DNA of 64,000 nt from Cheiracanthium punctorium (GCA_038373885.1 JAWZYV010016557.1:186001-250000); one strand, 5' to 3'. Counted from the stretch's first letter, positions 34,130 through 45,676 are shown. Numbers and translations are program-made. Notes: a model not told the origin generated them from the letters alone.

Positions 34130-34805
34130 AGAAAGAAGTGTCTCATCCTATTACCAGGTACGTATTATCGAAAGTACTCTGTTTCACAGTGATTAGAGAT
34201 TGTTTTTCGGATGACTTTAAATTAAATTAGATTAAATTGTCAAAGGCTATTTTATTATTACATATATATTAGGGTGGTTTTGCTGCCTATGGAGAATTTT
34301 TTTTTTTTTGAAAAGTTAAACTCTCACCCTCTAGTTTGGTAACATTATGCGAGTTAATGCCCCTGTTAAAATATTAGGTCATTTAAAGGTTATTTAGAGG
34401 TAGCTCAAAGGCTTTAAAGTTTCAGCCTTTAGTGTATATGGAAAACAACATGTTTTCTGTATAAGAATTTACATTTCAATTGGTATAGCAATAATATGTG
34501 TTTATAAAATAGATATTTGTTTTAGTGACGACAAGTTTAGTATAATTTAAGTTTTTGACAAGGATTAGTCCTTGTCTGGAACTCACATAACAACTTCTCG
34601 AACTCTAAATAATTTTTACTTTAACTCCAAATAACTTCTACTCCAACTCAAAATAATGTTATTGCATCAACTGTACACAGTTTAGGCCTTAAAGTTGATG
34701 ACTATAATATATCAAGAAGCAGTGTAAGAAAAGCAAGAATATCTTACCAAAAGGAAATGGCGGAAAATGTTAAAGATTATTTTAGTGCATCAAATCCTGA
34801 TATAA

Positions 34806-36322
34806 CAAGGTGGCTACAAGATCTGAGAAAAAAATTCCCTGAGAATTCCCTGATTATTCCATGATTTAGCAGAAACTTCCCTGATTCTATTACGTATCAC
34901 AAAAACGGTTAATTTTTATTTGCATGAATAGCAACCAATATATTCCAAGATCACATACATGTATTACTTACAAAAATGAAAAATGTCTACTTACTGGATA
35001 CTTCCATATAAAGTTCAAATGTCTTAAACAGAAAGTAGCAATGAATGAAACTAATCACTCAAGTAAGACCTTCCAAAAAATGCCAGAATGAAAATTTTTG
35101 ATTTGGAGAGTATTCATGTTAAATTTAGAAATGAAATTGTCTATTGTTCATATTTACAGGACATAGACAAAACTGGCAATCGATTTGGTTTTAATTACTA
35201 AGCCATACCTGATAACCTACAAAGAGAACATGATTCTTTATCAAAATCTTTTAAGATTTTTCTACAGAAAATTAAAGTATATTAGACCCCACGAAATTTC
35301 TCAAAATCTTACTACAGTAGACTCGATTAATCAGAATGAGATGATTATCTGGAATGTCATAGCCAAAAATGTTATTGAAAACCTATATACAATATAAACT
35401 TGCTCTTAGTAGAGAAAGATACGAGAATGTTTCTTTCTTTCCCTTGCTACATTCTTTTTGAGAACAGTTATAGAAGTAATTTTTCATGTTGATTGTGCAG
35501 AGGCATTAGTAAAAAGCACCCCAGTTAAGAAATGACGGGGATAAATTTTTTATCAAATTTTATCCGAAGATGAAATTTGCAGAAAAAAAATCTTTTAGTG
35601 TGTCACTTTAGTTTAAAAAACCAAGGAATTTTGAAGAATGTCCAAAAAGAGATGAAGAAAATCTTGTAAAAGCATCAAAAATGAACTCATGATGATGAAT
35701 TAAAATTCTTTAAAGAGTAAATGAGAGAGAAAAAAAAAACTTCTATCATTTCATTCTATACAAAACATTGAAACAAACTACATTTGCTCTTGCATTGTAC
35801 TTATTAAACATTCAACTTTATATTCATTCTCTTTATTTCGCATTAAATCAATAATTAATATCCTATTGTATGATAATTTAACATTGTACATAATTTTTTC
35901 AAAAATTTTGCATAAGTTTGATTATTTGGGATATTTGCTTATCCGGGATGAGATTTTTCCGACCATCTAGGTTAATCGAGAGTCTGCTGTTAGAATATGA
36001 GGGCAAAAAACATTAATTCAAATAAATTACTAAACTTTGACATTTAGTATGCATTGTTAAAAAAATCACTGACTTGAGTATTGTGAGATTGATAAATCAA
36101 TTAAATCAAACAAATATTATAAAAATATATCATTATCGCTTAGTAATAGCGAAAATGATTTTATAGCGTACGCTGTTGCCAACAATGCATAAATTATAGT
36201 GTAAACTTGGAATTTCCCTCATTCAGGTGACATTTTTGCAGAATTCCCTGAGTTTTCCAGAAATGCAAAATCCCCTGATAATTCCATGATTTCCCTGATT
36301 TCCAGGTTCTGTAGCCACCCTG
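34806..36322. mobile_element. nested 1.5-kb non-autonomous transposon
   Basis: Ends CAAGGTGGCTACA and TGTAGCCACCCTG. The 5-bp direct repeat TATAA lies at 34801-34805 and 36323-36327. Removing the element and one repeat rejoins the transposase-like frame across GATATAAGTTTTG. Subterminal TTCCCTGA motifs are repeated at both ends (34836-34885 and 36240-36300). No coding sequence of its own. Superfamily uncertain: CAGGG-like ends suggest hAT, but the 5-bp duplication does not. Confidence 0.78.
35315..35989. mobile_element. pogo/Tigger-like MITE inside the nested element
   Basis: The left end CAGTAGACTCGATTAATC, preceded by TA, is complementary to the right region GGTTAATCGAGAGTCTGCTG, with ATCTGG/ATCCGGG blocks further in. 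These ends resemble Tc1/pogo-type elements. The right TA is offset by one base, so boundaries are approximate. Non-coding. Confidence 0.6.
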
Positions 36323-38125
36323 TATAAGTTTTGTGGTACACTCTGATGAGAAATTACTTCCAGGGATTTCTTGCAGTGGCGCAGAGAAAATAGATAGGCT
36401 TTCAATCTTAGTTACAGAAGGTGGATTAGAAAAGTTACTTGGAGTCCCTAAAATCCCAAATGGCACAGGTGAAGCAATAGCAGCAGTTACAGTGAAAACC
36501 TTAGAAGAATGGAAATTAACTGAGCAAGTCAAGGGATTATGCATTGATACTACATCAAGCAACACTGGCATAAATTCTGGAGCTTGCACTCTCATTGAAA
36601 AACATATAGGAAGAAACCTGCTGTACTTTGCATGTTTGACATTATATCCATGAAACTATTCTTGCAGATGTATTCACTCTGTGTTTTGGGCCATCATCTG
36701 GACCAAATGTTCTTCTTTTTAAAAGGTTTAAAGAATATTGGAACTTCATTGATCAAGAAAAATTTGAAACATATAAAACTAATGAGATTGGTCAAAGAAT
36801 GGTTGCTGCTGAACTGCAAGAGCTGAAGAAAAATGCTATAGAACTTGCCTTTACAACTTTACGAAATCAGGAGCAACCCCACGATGACTACAGAGAATTT
36901 CTTGAATTGGTATTGATATTTTTGGGCGAAAGTCCTCCTAAAGGTATTCACTTTAGAGGTCCGGGTGCCTTCCATCATGCACGGTGGATGGCAAAGATTA
37001 TTTACTCTTCGAAGATATGGCTATTTCATCAACAGTTTAAACTAACACCAAGACAGAAGAATGCTTTGATAGAGTTTAACCTGTTTGTAGCATTTTTATA
37101 CATGAAGCACTGGTTTACTGCTACTATTGCAACAGAAGCTTCTGTTCATGATCTGCAGTTTTTGGTAAAACTTCACGAATATGCACAATTCAACAAAAAC
37201 ATTGCAAGCAAGGCAACAACTGCAATAAAACGACATCTTTGGTACCTAGGAGAAGAACTGGGTGGGCTCAGTTTGTTTTCTAACAATGTGTCTGCAGAAA
37301 CAAAAGTGAGCATGGTTTAAAAAAAGAAATGACACAAAAGCAATTGAAATGACTTGATGACAAAACAAATTACATTCACCTAAAATCTTTATTTTACTGA
37401 TTGTCACTTAAAAGATTTTGTGACAGTGAAGTCTATGACACTCTTCAATTCAATGCAATTAGATACTTAATTCTTAGAAGTAGATCCCTCAGAATGGAAG
37501 GGATAAGATTTTTACAAGAAATCCAGAGACATAGTGAAAAGTATTAAAGTAGTTAATGACTGTGCTGAAAGAGGTGTCGCTCTTATTACTCAGTTCAATG
37601 ACAAATTAACCAAAAATGAAGAGCAGAAACAATATCTTTTGCAAGTGGTTGAGACCCATATGAAGCAATTCAAAACCTCTGAGAAGACTACACTGATGAA
37701 GTTGGGTGCTACCATGCAGATTGCTAATACCAGTACTTCCTAAACCCAAAGAAATGAATTTCTAATCCATCCTAATGTGCATTTTAATTTGTACAGTTTT
37801 TTAGTTTTACAGATGGGCAACATTACTTGACATTATTTTGGTTGTATTTTTATAGGTAATGTTTCATGATTAAATATAATAAAACTAAACTACTATTTAT
37901 TAAAAAACTTAGTTATTACCTTTGATTTACTGATATTTATTTACTGTATTGACTATCTTTATAATACAAAATTTGACACTAAAATTAGCAAACTTCAAAG
38001 TCTTTGAGCTACCTCTAAATAACCTTTAAATGATCTAATATTTTAACAGGCACATTAACTCACATAATGTCACCAAAGTGGGGGGTGAGAGTTCAACATT
38101 TAAAAAAAAATTTTTTGAAACCACC

Positions 38126-38128
<3 letters not shown>

Positions 38129-38196
<68 letters not shown>

Positions 38197-38225
38197 ATGT
38201 ATATATATCTATATGTGTGTACATT
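38129..38225 (+). repeat. (AT)n / (GT)n microsatellite
   Basis: About 55 bp of uninterrupted AT dinucleotides, then GTGTGTGTATG and more AT. It explains the tyrosine/isoleucine-rich short frame here. Confidence 0.95.
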
Positions 38226-38226
38226 A

Positions 38227-38279
38227 TAGGGGGGGGCCCGAGCCCCCCCCAATAATTCTGTGAACAGAATTATTGGGGA
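38227..38279. repeat. two adjacent hairpins
   Basis: GGGGGGGCCCGAGCCCCCCCC is followed directly by AATAATTCTGT-GA-ACAGAATTATT (38251-38274), a perfect 11-bp stem. It resembles a MITE core but no flanking duplication is evident. Confidence 0.6.
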
Positions 38280-38318
38280 GGTGCTGTGTGGTGTTTACTA
38301 TAAAACCGTACACCTCTG

Positions 38319-38708
38319 AATTTTTTTTTTCCCAATGGCAGGGGCCAAATACAAATGAGGTTAAACCAGAATGTACAAAGAAAAAATACAAATAGGATAA
38401 CCGAAGGTTATCGCCCCAAAAATCCTCTAGTCTCCCAATATAGTGAAGAGTCCGTAGCACCATGGAGGGCTCCACAGGTACGCAGATGGTATTTGTCCAT
38501 AGGCTCATTTCTGTCGCACAGAGGGCAGGCAGCCTCGGAACGAATGCCGATGCGATGGAGGTGGGCGGCAAGGCAATCATGCACGGTAAAAAGACGAAAA
38601 GCAGCCACTGCCTCTCTTCTAAGTTTGTCAGGAATGTCCGCTAAGGAGTTATTACTCCCATATTTAGCTACACTTCTAGATAAGAGCTTTTCACGATAAG
38701 TCGACCGC
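38319..38708 (-). mobile_element. 5'-truncated non-LTR (Jockey/I-type) retrotransposon tail
   Basis: The 3' poly(A) on the minus strand is the T run at 38321-38330. The flanking target duplication ACACCTCTG lies at 38310-38318 and 38709-38717. The coding remnant encodes the C-terminal zinc-finger-like region downstream of RNase H: CPLCDRNEPMDKYHLRTC gives the C-x2-C-x8-H-x4-C pattern. The upstream RREAVAAFRLFTVHDCLAAHLHRIGI block is also typical. Everything 5' of this was lost at insertion, as usual for LINEs. The minus-strand frame as translated starts outside the element (38827), which is fortuitous. Confidence 0.85.
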
Positions 38709-38789
38709 ACACCTCTGGAAAAAAAAGATCTGTTCCTAGACGCATTGTAAGTCTGTACGAAAAAAAAATTAAAATTAACGGTTTGGGGG

Positions 38790-38923
38790 AAAAATGGGGG
38801 GGGGGTGTTACGACTACTGCAGCTCACATATAATTATACGTGTGTGATAACGGAGTGAAGACTATACATTTTGTATGACAAAAAATTCCTCATGGGCGGG
38901 GGCTCCTATGGCTACGCCACTGC
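38790..38923 (-). repeat. partial CAGTGGCGTAGCC MITE
   Basis: GTTACGACTACTGCAGCTCA, the ACGTGTGTGATAA block and the terminus GGCTACGCCACTG are present. The opposite terminus is missing. Confidence 0.65.
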
Positions 38924-40370
38924 ACATGCTTTATTTCAATATACAGTTTAACATCGCAGCTCATTTTTCTATTTTTCCTAAAATTCTTCCAAGAGTGTTG
39001 TGACAAATTTTTACATTTCTATTTAATTAGTAAAATAAATAATTAGAGAAATACCTGAAACAGCCAACAGGGCTCATTTTTACCCTCCTCTCCGGCTGTT
39101 CTAGTGTCAAAAATCGCTACAAACATGCATTTATAGTGCCTTATATTTCTAACTACCGCCTTGCGAGTTTTAAAATAGCAACCTGTACTTAAAAGTCTTT
39201 TTGACAAAAAACTAATTATTACCATATATTTCCGACGTAACAGTTTGAAATGGCGGTAAGAAGTGAATCTTACTCGTGGATGATATGATTTAGTCATCTT
39301 GAAAAATTAAAATAAAACTGAACAGTCACAAAATTAAAATAAAACTGTTAAAGCATCCATTTTTAGCCGATGGACACATTTGAAAAATCATCAACTGTTG
39401 TTTGTAAACAAAAGAAGGAGTTGCGAATTCGTAAGATCCTCATTATCGCAAGGGCACTTAAGATCCGTCCGTGCCTTGAGCCAAGGAGTATACAATAGCG
39501 GGAGGCGCCGAAAATGGCTTTCTCCATGTACTGCAATGAAGCAGAGGGAGGAGCTTGACTGTCTACAAACTATACCTTAATGCTGTGACTTGCGGTCATA
39601 GCCAACACCACACAAGAGATAACGCCTTCGGACTGCGTTCTTACGTCAGAGAGATTCGGCCGATGCGTAGTCGGCAATTAGTCTAATTAACCCTTGTGTG
39701 CAATTGACGAACAACTGCCGAGGAACAGGCCTATTTCCACTTTGAACGACTTCAATCTTGTTTCAATGGCCGACGAGAGATTGATAAGGGAAAAAAAATC
39801 TTCCGTTGCTCTCTCAATTATCAAGGGGGGGGACGGGGCGGGTTGTGGTTTTCAAGCGTTAGCTTTTGTCAGTGGATCCTGAGTGGTAATTAAAAACTCA
39901 CAAATTTCACCAGAAGAAAGCCCTTCTACCCCCTGTTGTCACGACAGTCGCCCAAGTCAGCATCGGCCTTTAGTCCGAATGCATCATCTCTAGTATGGTG
40001 TTGTCACAGCTGTATAACTATAAGCGTGATTTTACTAGAGGAAACCAAGCACCGTTGCCAGAAGATCGATTCAAAACTTCTCACTTGTGGCGTCTAATAC
40101 TTTTATTCTTGTTATTGTAACTGTACACGAAGCATTTATTTTTGGATTTGTGCGCATGGTTTCAAAACTCGCTTATCAATCCTCGCTGAATAAAGTGGAC
40201 AACTTTACTATCACTACGTCAAAAAGATTGCATCTCTACTTTATTCTAAAAAAGTCAGCATGCAAAACAAAACGCTCATTTACAAATCAACATGCCTGCT
40301 GACTTACATCAATGTAAGTGAGCAGGCCTAATGCTCACTTACACAGCTCCCGTACGGGCTTTTGCAGCTC
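38924..40370. other. 1.4 kb without recognisable gene or repeat terminus
   Basis: Short frames only (up to 84 codons). The stretch 39390-40000 is less AT-rich but has no motif I can assign. Confidence 0.45.
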
Positions 40371-40374
40371 TCAG

Positions 40375-40538
40375 GGGCGTAGCCACGGGGGGGGGGTTAG
40401 GGGGTCATCCCCCCCATGAGGAATTTTTTGCCATGCAAAATGTATATTCTTCACTACATTATCACACACACGTATACATATAGATATGAGTTTTAGTAGT
40501 CGTAACCCCTCCATGAAAACTTTCTGGCTACGCCCCTG
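40375..40538 (+). mobile_element. complete CAGGGGCGTAGCCA MITE
   Basis: Ends CAGGGGCGTAGCCA and TGGCTACGCCCCTG are perfect inverted repeats. The interior has poly-G, ATGAGGAATTTTTTGCCAT, CACACACGTATACATA and GTAGTCGTAACC. Flanks share AGCTC. This is the best intact copy for defining the family. Confidence 0.85.
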
Positions 40539-40565
40539 AGCTCAATCGTACATGAAATCTCTGCA

Positions 40566-40732
40566 AGCAGAGCCGTACCCAGAAAAATATTTCTGGGGGG
40601 GAACCGAAAAATAAAAAAGGCTAAATTTTCCACAAAAAAGCTTCATTATTATTGTTTCGTTAACAAAATTTTTAATTTCGGGGGGGGGGGGGATCAGACC
40701 TCCTGGTCCCGCCCCTGGGTACGGCCTTAGCA
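40566..40732. mobile_element. MITE with GCCGTACCCAG ends
   Basis: Left AGAGCCGTACCCAG and right CTGGGTACGGCCTT are inverted. The interior has poly-G and TTCGTTAACAAAATTTTTAATTTCG, as in the repeat at 27345. Flanks share GCAAG. Boundaries are good to a few bases. Confidence 0.7.
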
Positions 40733-41321
40733 AGCTAAACTAAGCGCAATACTCATAAAAATCCGTAAAGTGAACCATTTCCTAAGTAAGAAACACTATA
40801 CGATTCAAAATGACCTGGCTATTGAGCCGATTAAACACACAATCCACAGACTTGCTGTCAACTTTTTCAACAACATATGCAATATTAATTACGACTTTCT
40901 CGCCGAACTACCGAATAACGATTTCCGTGATCTACCTAATAGCAAAAGACCAATGGCGGTTCTCGCCAAATGCTCTCCTATTCTCGATTTACCTGATCCT
41001 CAACAATTATGTTCTAGTTGTGGCATGTCCAACAATTATCATTATACTTGTACACTGTGCACTCTCTATCGTTGATCATTACTTGCCCTTTGGCGGTAAT
41101 TGCTTTAAACATTCTGATAGTAAGGGGGGGGGGGAAAGCCCCTTCCCCGTTTTCATGCAGTACCTAACATCTAACCGGCCGGACTGTTCATGCAGATCCC
41201 TTCTTACTCTACTTGACTGATACTTAACTAAACCCGTCATGTTTTGGGGTCTCAAGACAAGATTGAAAATACACTACGAAGATGTACATCTACTGGAGTT
41301 AAAGGCCTAGTGTCCAAGGCA

Positions 41322-41480
41322 GGGGCGTAGCCGGGGGGGGGGGGAGATCGGGATATGTCCCCTTTTGAACTTTTGTAAAAGAGCATAAACCGAAAACTTT
41401 TGAAAAAGAGCATACTAAAAATGGATGTATGCGTACAAACACACCCACCCACACTCACACACATCCTACTATATAGTTTA
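41322..41480 (+). repeat. partial G-rich repeat with CAGGGGCGTAGCC start
   Basis: Starts like the 40375 MITE but continues with AAAAGAGCATAAACCG and ATGCGTACAAACACACCC, matching 16680-16810 in reverse. It is a second family using the same terminus. No right terminus identified. Confidence 0.5.
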
Positions 41481-42457
41481 GTTACACTTGTCCCTGATTC
41501 TCTAGCAATTCCGGACAAGCCCTCGAAGATAAAACTTTTACCGCCATTTCTCTTACAAGGTTAAAAAGTCCCAAAATATTAAAAAGCACAAAAGCCAAAT
41601 AACATCTTCACCGTTTGTACGGTCAGCTTAAAGTTTATCATAACTACGTATAAAAATGTACAAAGCAATTTGCTTTTCTTTAAAAATCTGAAAATCCACC
41701 CGTTCCCACATTTTTAAGCGATTTTTCGCTTTTTTTCAGCTCCATTTTATTTCCGAGAGTAAAAAAAAAAAGTGTATCATTTGAGTTTTTTCAGTATGAC
41801 GTCATTGTCACTTGAAACAGACAAAATTACCTGTTGCAAGTGACAATGACATTATACTGAAATCACGGTTTGCAGGCTTTGAAGGGAAAATTACGATTCC
41901 AGTTCGTTTAAAATTGTTTTTCCAGATAATAGTTTAACTTTTTTTCCTTAAAAATGATCGTCTGCTTGAAGCATTGATATAAGAGGGGCTATATACAAAA
42001 CGAAATTGAGTATATTGTTACGAATTGTCGGGGCAACCCGCTGTTCTGGGGTTTAAAATAGTTCAAAATTCGTATTCTACGCTTCAAATAGTTAAATTTT
42101 GCTTTTTGTTGCATCAAAATCGGTCAACTTGAACCGGAGATACGGAGGTTTTGGTTTCCCCATTGTTTTCCTATGGTGATTCTAAAAATCTCGAGAACTA
42201 TTGGTCATACGCCTTCGGTAACTTAACTTTTGGAGACTTATTTTTAGCGCCAAATTTGGCGATATTTCGCCAAAAGTCGCCAAGCTTGTCGGCATTTTGG
42301 TCATTTGTCGCGATTTTTCCAATATAGGCTGTAAAGTTAGTTTTTCTGCATTAAAATCACGTAATAGGCTAATGATTCAGCTATATTTCTATGACGTAAT
42401 GAAAACGCGATTGTTCGGGGACTCGTTTGAGAGGTCCCGAGTTTTCTGGAATGCACA

Positions 42458-42475
42458 TCGGAAAGTATAAAAGAA
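42458..42475 (+). promoter_or_regulatory. TATA-box of the solo LTR
   Basis: GAAAGTATAAAAGAACC lies about 450 bp into the LTR. A GC-richer stretch and a GAGTTGAGCTCTGTAGTG-type region follow ~30 bp downstream. The position fits an LTR promoter; transcription start not determined. Confidence 0.6.
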
Positions 42476-42828
42476 CCGGGCTGCCCCCGATCGAGTAAGT
42501 ATGAGTTGAGCTCTGTAGTGTGAATCGAGCGTCCGAGGAGTACGGTGCTTTGATCTGTGAACTATGTAATAGAAGCGGTGTTTCCGCGTACGTTTTTGAA
42601 GCTTTGTTCGTAAGTGCTGTGTGTAAATTCTTCATTGTTGAGTCTTGAGGGAGTATTAGTGTTATCTCTCGTATATTTCCACTGAATTTTACTTGTGGAA
42701 GTGTTTTATTTTGTGTGAGAATTAAAGCACTTGTGAAAGCTTCGGTACTGAGTGAATTGTTATAAACGATCTACTGGCCGTTAGAGCCTGTGAATTTTGT
42801 GTAGCTGATTGTTCGACGAAGTTATAGA

Positions 42829-42840
42829 AGCAATAAAGTT
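42829..42840 (+). terminator. poly(A) signal of the solo LTR
   Basis: GCAATAAAGTTTGTGTTCC gives AATAAA followed by a GT-rich stretch, about 100 bp before the LTR end, as expected for the end of R. Confidence 0.55.
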
Positions 42841-43599
42841 TGTGTTCCATCCTGATAAGTGACTTTTTACTAGAACTTTCTACACCAACTGGACTATAGA
42901 ACGATGAACCCAGGAATAGTAGAGTATTCTGCAACAATATATATCAAAAATTAAATATGGAGTTATTTATTTTAGGCCCACGAAGATTAAATATATTGAG
43001 CGTAGACATATTTTCGTCAAATGTTTTTCTAGCGCCCATTGTAATTGCTTCCACAACCGGCTTTGACTTCTAGTATATATTTATATGTAGAGGATAGGAG
43101 GGTATTATGAAATACCATTTACACTTCTAACTATAACTTAAAGGTTTTTGAATAAAATACCCAAAATTATCATGAATACATACGCTGGGAACATTGGTAA
43201 TTTCTGGCAAAACTTCTGACAAACTTTTACGTTGGTTTTAAAAACGGAATATAGTGATGGGTAGTTTAAATGAAAAGTGAAATATTAAGAATTAATGAAA
43301 GATTTATTTTTAAATTTAAATAAAGATATGAATTAAGTTTGAAGGAGGGGGGGGGGTATATCAAGATAACTCTGGAAAAATTTAGGAAAATGGCTATTTT
43401 TACGGTTTTTTAATACAGTTTCCTACTCATGATAGAAATGGAACTTGTGTTTCAAAAAATCAAGTCATCTTTTAACTATACCTGCTATTTTTTTTTTTTT
43501 AATTTGATGTTTCCAATTGGGAACATTGACCTTTAAAAGGTTAAGAAGCAATAGTTAATAAGCAGTTTAGGTGCAATTTTTTAAAAAGTTTCGAAGACG

Positions 43600-43845
43600 A
43601 TTGTTCGTCGCAGTTTGCAATCGGCGTTTTTTGCCACGGCAGACCTCTAACGGAAGGTGCCTGTTTCGAAACCAGAGTGCACCCGCCAACTTAACCGTTC
43701 GGAGTTTTCGGTGGTTTCCTCAGAAACTTAGCGTAAATACGGGTTAGCTTAGAAAGACCCCCGCAGAGGGTAACTCACCCATCGGCCTCGAGCCCAAACG
43801 AAGCTAATCGGCCGTGATCCCACAAACAAACAAACAAACAGTCAG
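43600..43845 (+). mobile_element. tRNA-derived SINE copy
   Basis: B-box-like GTTTCGAAACC near 43660. The body has CACCCGCCAACTTAACCG, GGTGGTTTCCTCAGAAACTTAGCG, AATACGGGTTAGC and GCTAATCGGCCGTGATCC, with a short (CAAA)n tail. It matches 16186-16640. The head is diverged at the A box. Confidence 0.7.
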
Positions 43846-43861
43846 TCAGAAAAGAAATTTA

Positions 43862-44033
43862 GGTACTTACGTATTATCCCGGCTGTTCGCCAAGAGGAGC
43901 GATTTTTCGCCATGATAAATGCCGGACCCATGAAATTATTGGTGGTTCGGAATACGATTGGCAACAGTTTGCCAGCACATTTGACGAAAAAATATTTTGG
44001 CTAGAATGACCGCTAGTATAATACGTAAGTATC
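43862..44033 (+). mobile_element. MITE, GGTACTTACG family, 172 bp
   Basis: The perfect 8-bp duplication GAAATTTA lies at 43854-43861 and 44034-44041. Termini are GGTACTTACGTATTAT and ATAATACGTAAGTATC. The sister copy is at 9024-9184. The interior has GCCAAGAGGAGCGATTTTTCG and an internal dyad. Confidence 0.92.
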
Positions 44034-45392
44034 GAAATTTAAATAGCCAGAGGTTTGAGAGGGGAATAGAATCCATGACCGTGCTTATGCAATTAGCGTG
44101 AAGGAGAACAGCCCTTAACACTTAACTTCCAAGCCGCCGATCCTCCAGCCCAATTGTTCTTACCTTGGGTACAGCAGTACACATTTATACATAAATGTAT
44201 AAATGTGTTCCGTTCGCACTTCTCCATATGTGGTTCCATCTGGAGTTTTTCTTGACATGCAATATTTTGCGCCAAGTCGGGCGATGGTACCATTCTTGTG
44301 TAAATTTTGAAATATTAGCGTAGATTACTACAAACTAGGGTTATCGGATTCCAATAAAACTTTTTTAAAAATGATAATAAAATAAATTATTCGCCAGTTT
44401 GATGAAAATAGTATTGAAATACCTCAGCAATCAATAGGTGATGAAAATAATATTAATGATGTGCATGAAAATATTTCTGAGAAATCATATTCTCAGATAA
44501 CATATCGAAGTCAATTATTTTATCATTTAAAAATGATGATTGCGCTTTTGTTAATACTGATAATAACTCTGTAAATTAGAAAACTCAGTGAATTAAAAAT
44601 TAGCTCTTAAATCTCTTACAAAATCTCATGGAAAATTAATTTTTTCATTAAAAACCTAGAAAAATGCAGCTTTAATCGTGGAATATTAAGAAATTAATAA
44701 TTATTATTATTAATTTTACCATTTCCTGTCTTCTTTATAATGTTTTTCAGAATTCTGCACTGAATAAAAACATTTAAAACAAACAGTTCTAAAAAGGTTT
44801 TACATTTTTGCATAAGTTTCACTGTATTATCGTCTGCTAGATTCAACTCTAGTTGATTGTAGCGCCCTCAGTCAGATTTCATCGAGGATTGGGACAAAAT
44901 ATTGTTACAGACACTTTATCTTGGGTATGCAAAAATTCGCGAAAAACTGGAGTTTAGAGCACGGAGTTAGAATCTTACTCCAAACTCCATGGTTTAGGAG
45001 CTATATTAAGGGATGGCTCCCTAAGATCTCAAGTACAGGCTGTTCGAAAGCCAGTTTCTCCTACGGGATTTTGCGTACAGGCAAAGTTTCGCCCATTCGC
45101 CGCTAGTTTCGGACCCATAACCTTCAGTGTTGCCAACTCTGCCGGAGAAAAAGTGGCTGAAATTAAAGAGTAACCGAAGGATTTTGTAAGTCTGAAATGG
45201 AAGTCCAAACGACTCGAGAATCACTTGCAGACAGAGCAGGAGGCAGAGGCAAGCATATTTCAGCAGCAAAGACGTAAAAGTAAACGCCAAAGAATAATTT
45301 ATTAGCACTTGAGTGCTATTTCGATCGATCACGGTTTTTGGTGTAGACACGATGTCTACGCGCCGTATCACTTTTCAATTTTTATAAATATA
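44034..45392. other. 1.36 kb without recognisable gene
   Basis: AT-rich, short frames only. No transposon ends identified before the CTAG terminus at 45393. Confidence 0.45.
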
Positions 45393-45509
45393 CTAGCTGC
45401 GTGCCCGTTCTCTGCACGGTTGGGAGCGAAACCTTTTCTTACATGTATAGTTCGAATTGATTCCAGTGATTTGGAATCTAAAAATAAGCAAAATGATTTG
45501 ACTCTGCGC

Positions 45510-45676
45510 CAGGGGCGTAGCCAAGGGGGGTTAGGGGGGTCATAACCCCCCCCATGAGGAATTTTTTGCCATACAAATTTTATATTCTTCTCTCCCTTAT
45601 CACACACATGTATGCATATATGTGAGTTGCAGTAGTCGTAACCTCCCCCATGAAAAATTTGTGGCTACGCCCCTGC
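45510..45676 (+). mobile_element. CAGGGGCGTAGCCA MITE
   Basis: Both inverted termini are present. Flanks CTCTGCGC and CTCTGGGC match at 7 of 8, supporting an 8-bp duplication. Confidence 0.85.

Larger units (their letters stand above)
34659..37743 (+). pseudogene. transposase-like gene of unassigned family, broken
   Basis: Pieces: ~34659-34805 (ending ...SASNPDI), then a 1.5-kb insertion, then 36328-36653 (HSDEKLLPGISC; LCIDTTSSNTGINSGACTLIE), 36632-36826, 36799-37320 (DDYREFLELVLIFLGESPP; GPGAFHHARWMAKIIYS; LWYLGEELGGLSLF) and 37534-37743 (VVNDCAERGVALI; EEQKQYLLQVV). I recognise this as a family of uncharacterised, often multicopy proteins in cnidarians, aphids and arachnids. DTTxSNTG and HHARWM-like blocks are conserved. 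Frameshifts occur at ~36640, ~36810 and 37320-37534. Inverted ends around it support a transposase role; that is inference. Confidence 0.7.
34270..38128 (+). mobile_element. DNA transposon relic with TAGGGTGGTTT inverted ends
   Basis: The left end TAGGGTGGTTT and right end AAACCACCCTA start inverted repeats extending ~150 bp. Shared blocks are CTCTCACCC, TTAATG, TTAAAATATTAGGTCATTTAAAGG and GAGGTAGCTCAAAG. The flanks are (AT)n on both sides, so an 8-bp ATATATAT duplication is compatible but cannot be proved. It contains a broken coding region (34659-37743) and a 1.5-kb nested insertion. The superfamily is not one I can name with confidence. Confidence 0.8.
42017..42940 (+). mobile_element. 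solo Gypsy LTR, ~0.92 kb
   Basis: Starts TGTTACG and ends GCAACA, with ATAT on both sides as a possible 4-bp duplication. The same 5' sequence starts the LTRs at 61294 and 63034 and the fragment at 6100-6372. No internal region adjoins it, so it is the product of LTR-LTR recombination or an equivalent loss. The U3 half contains repeated GGCGATATTTCGCCAAAA-type motifs. Confidence 0.75.

Noticed and set aside
38078..38263. 61-codon frame rich in Ile and Tyr
   Set aside because: Translation of the (AT)n/(GT)n microsatellite.
38408..38827. Complete 139-aa minus-strand gene
   Set aside because: Only the part below 38708 is LINE C-terminus. The first ~40 codons come from flanking DNA outside the target duplication.
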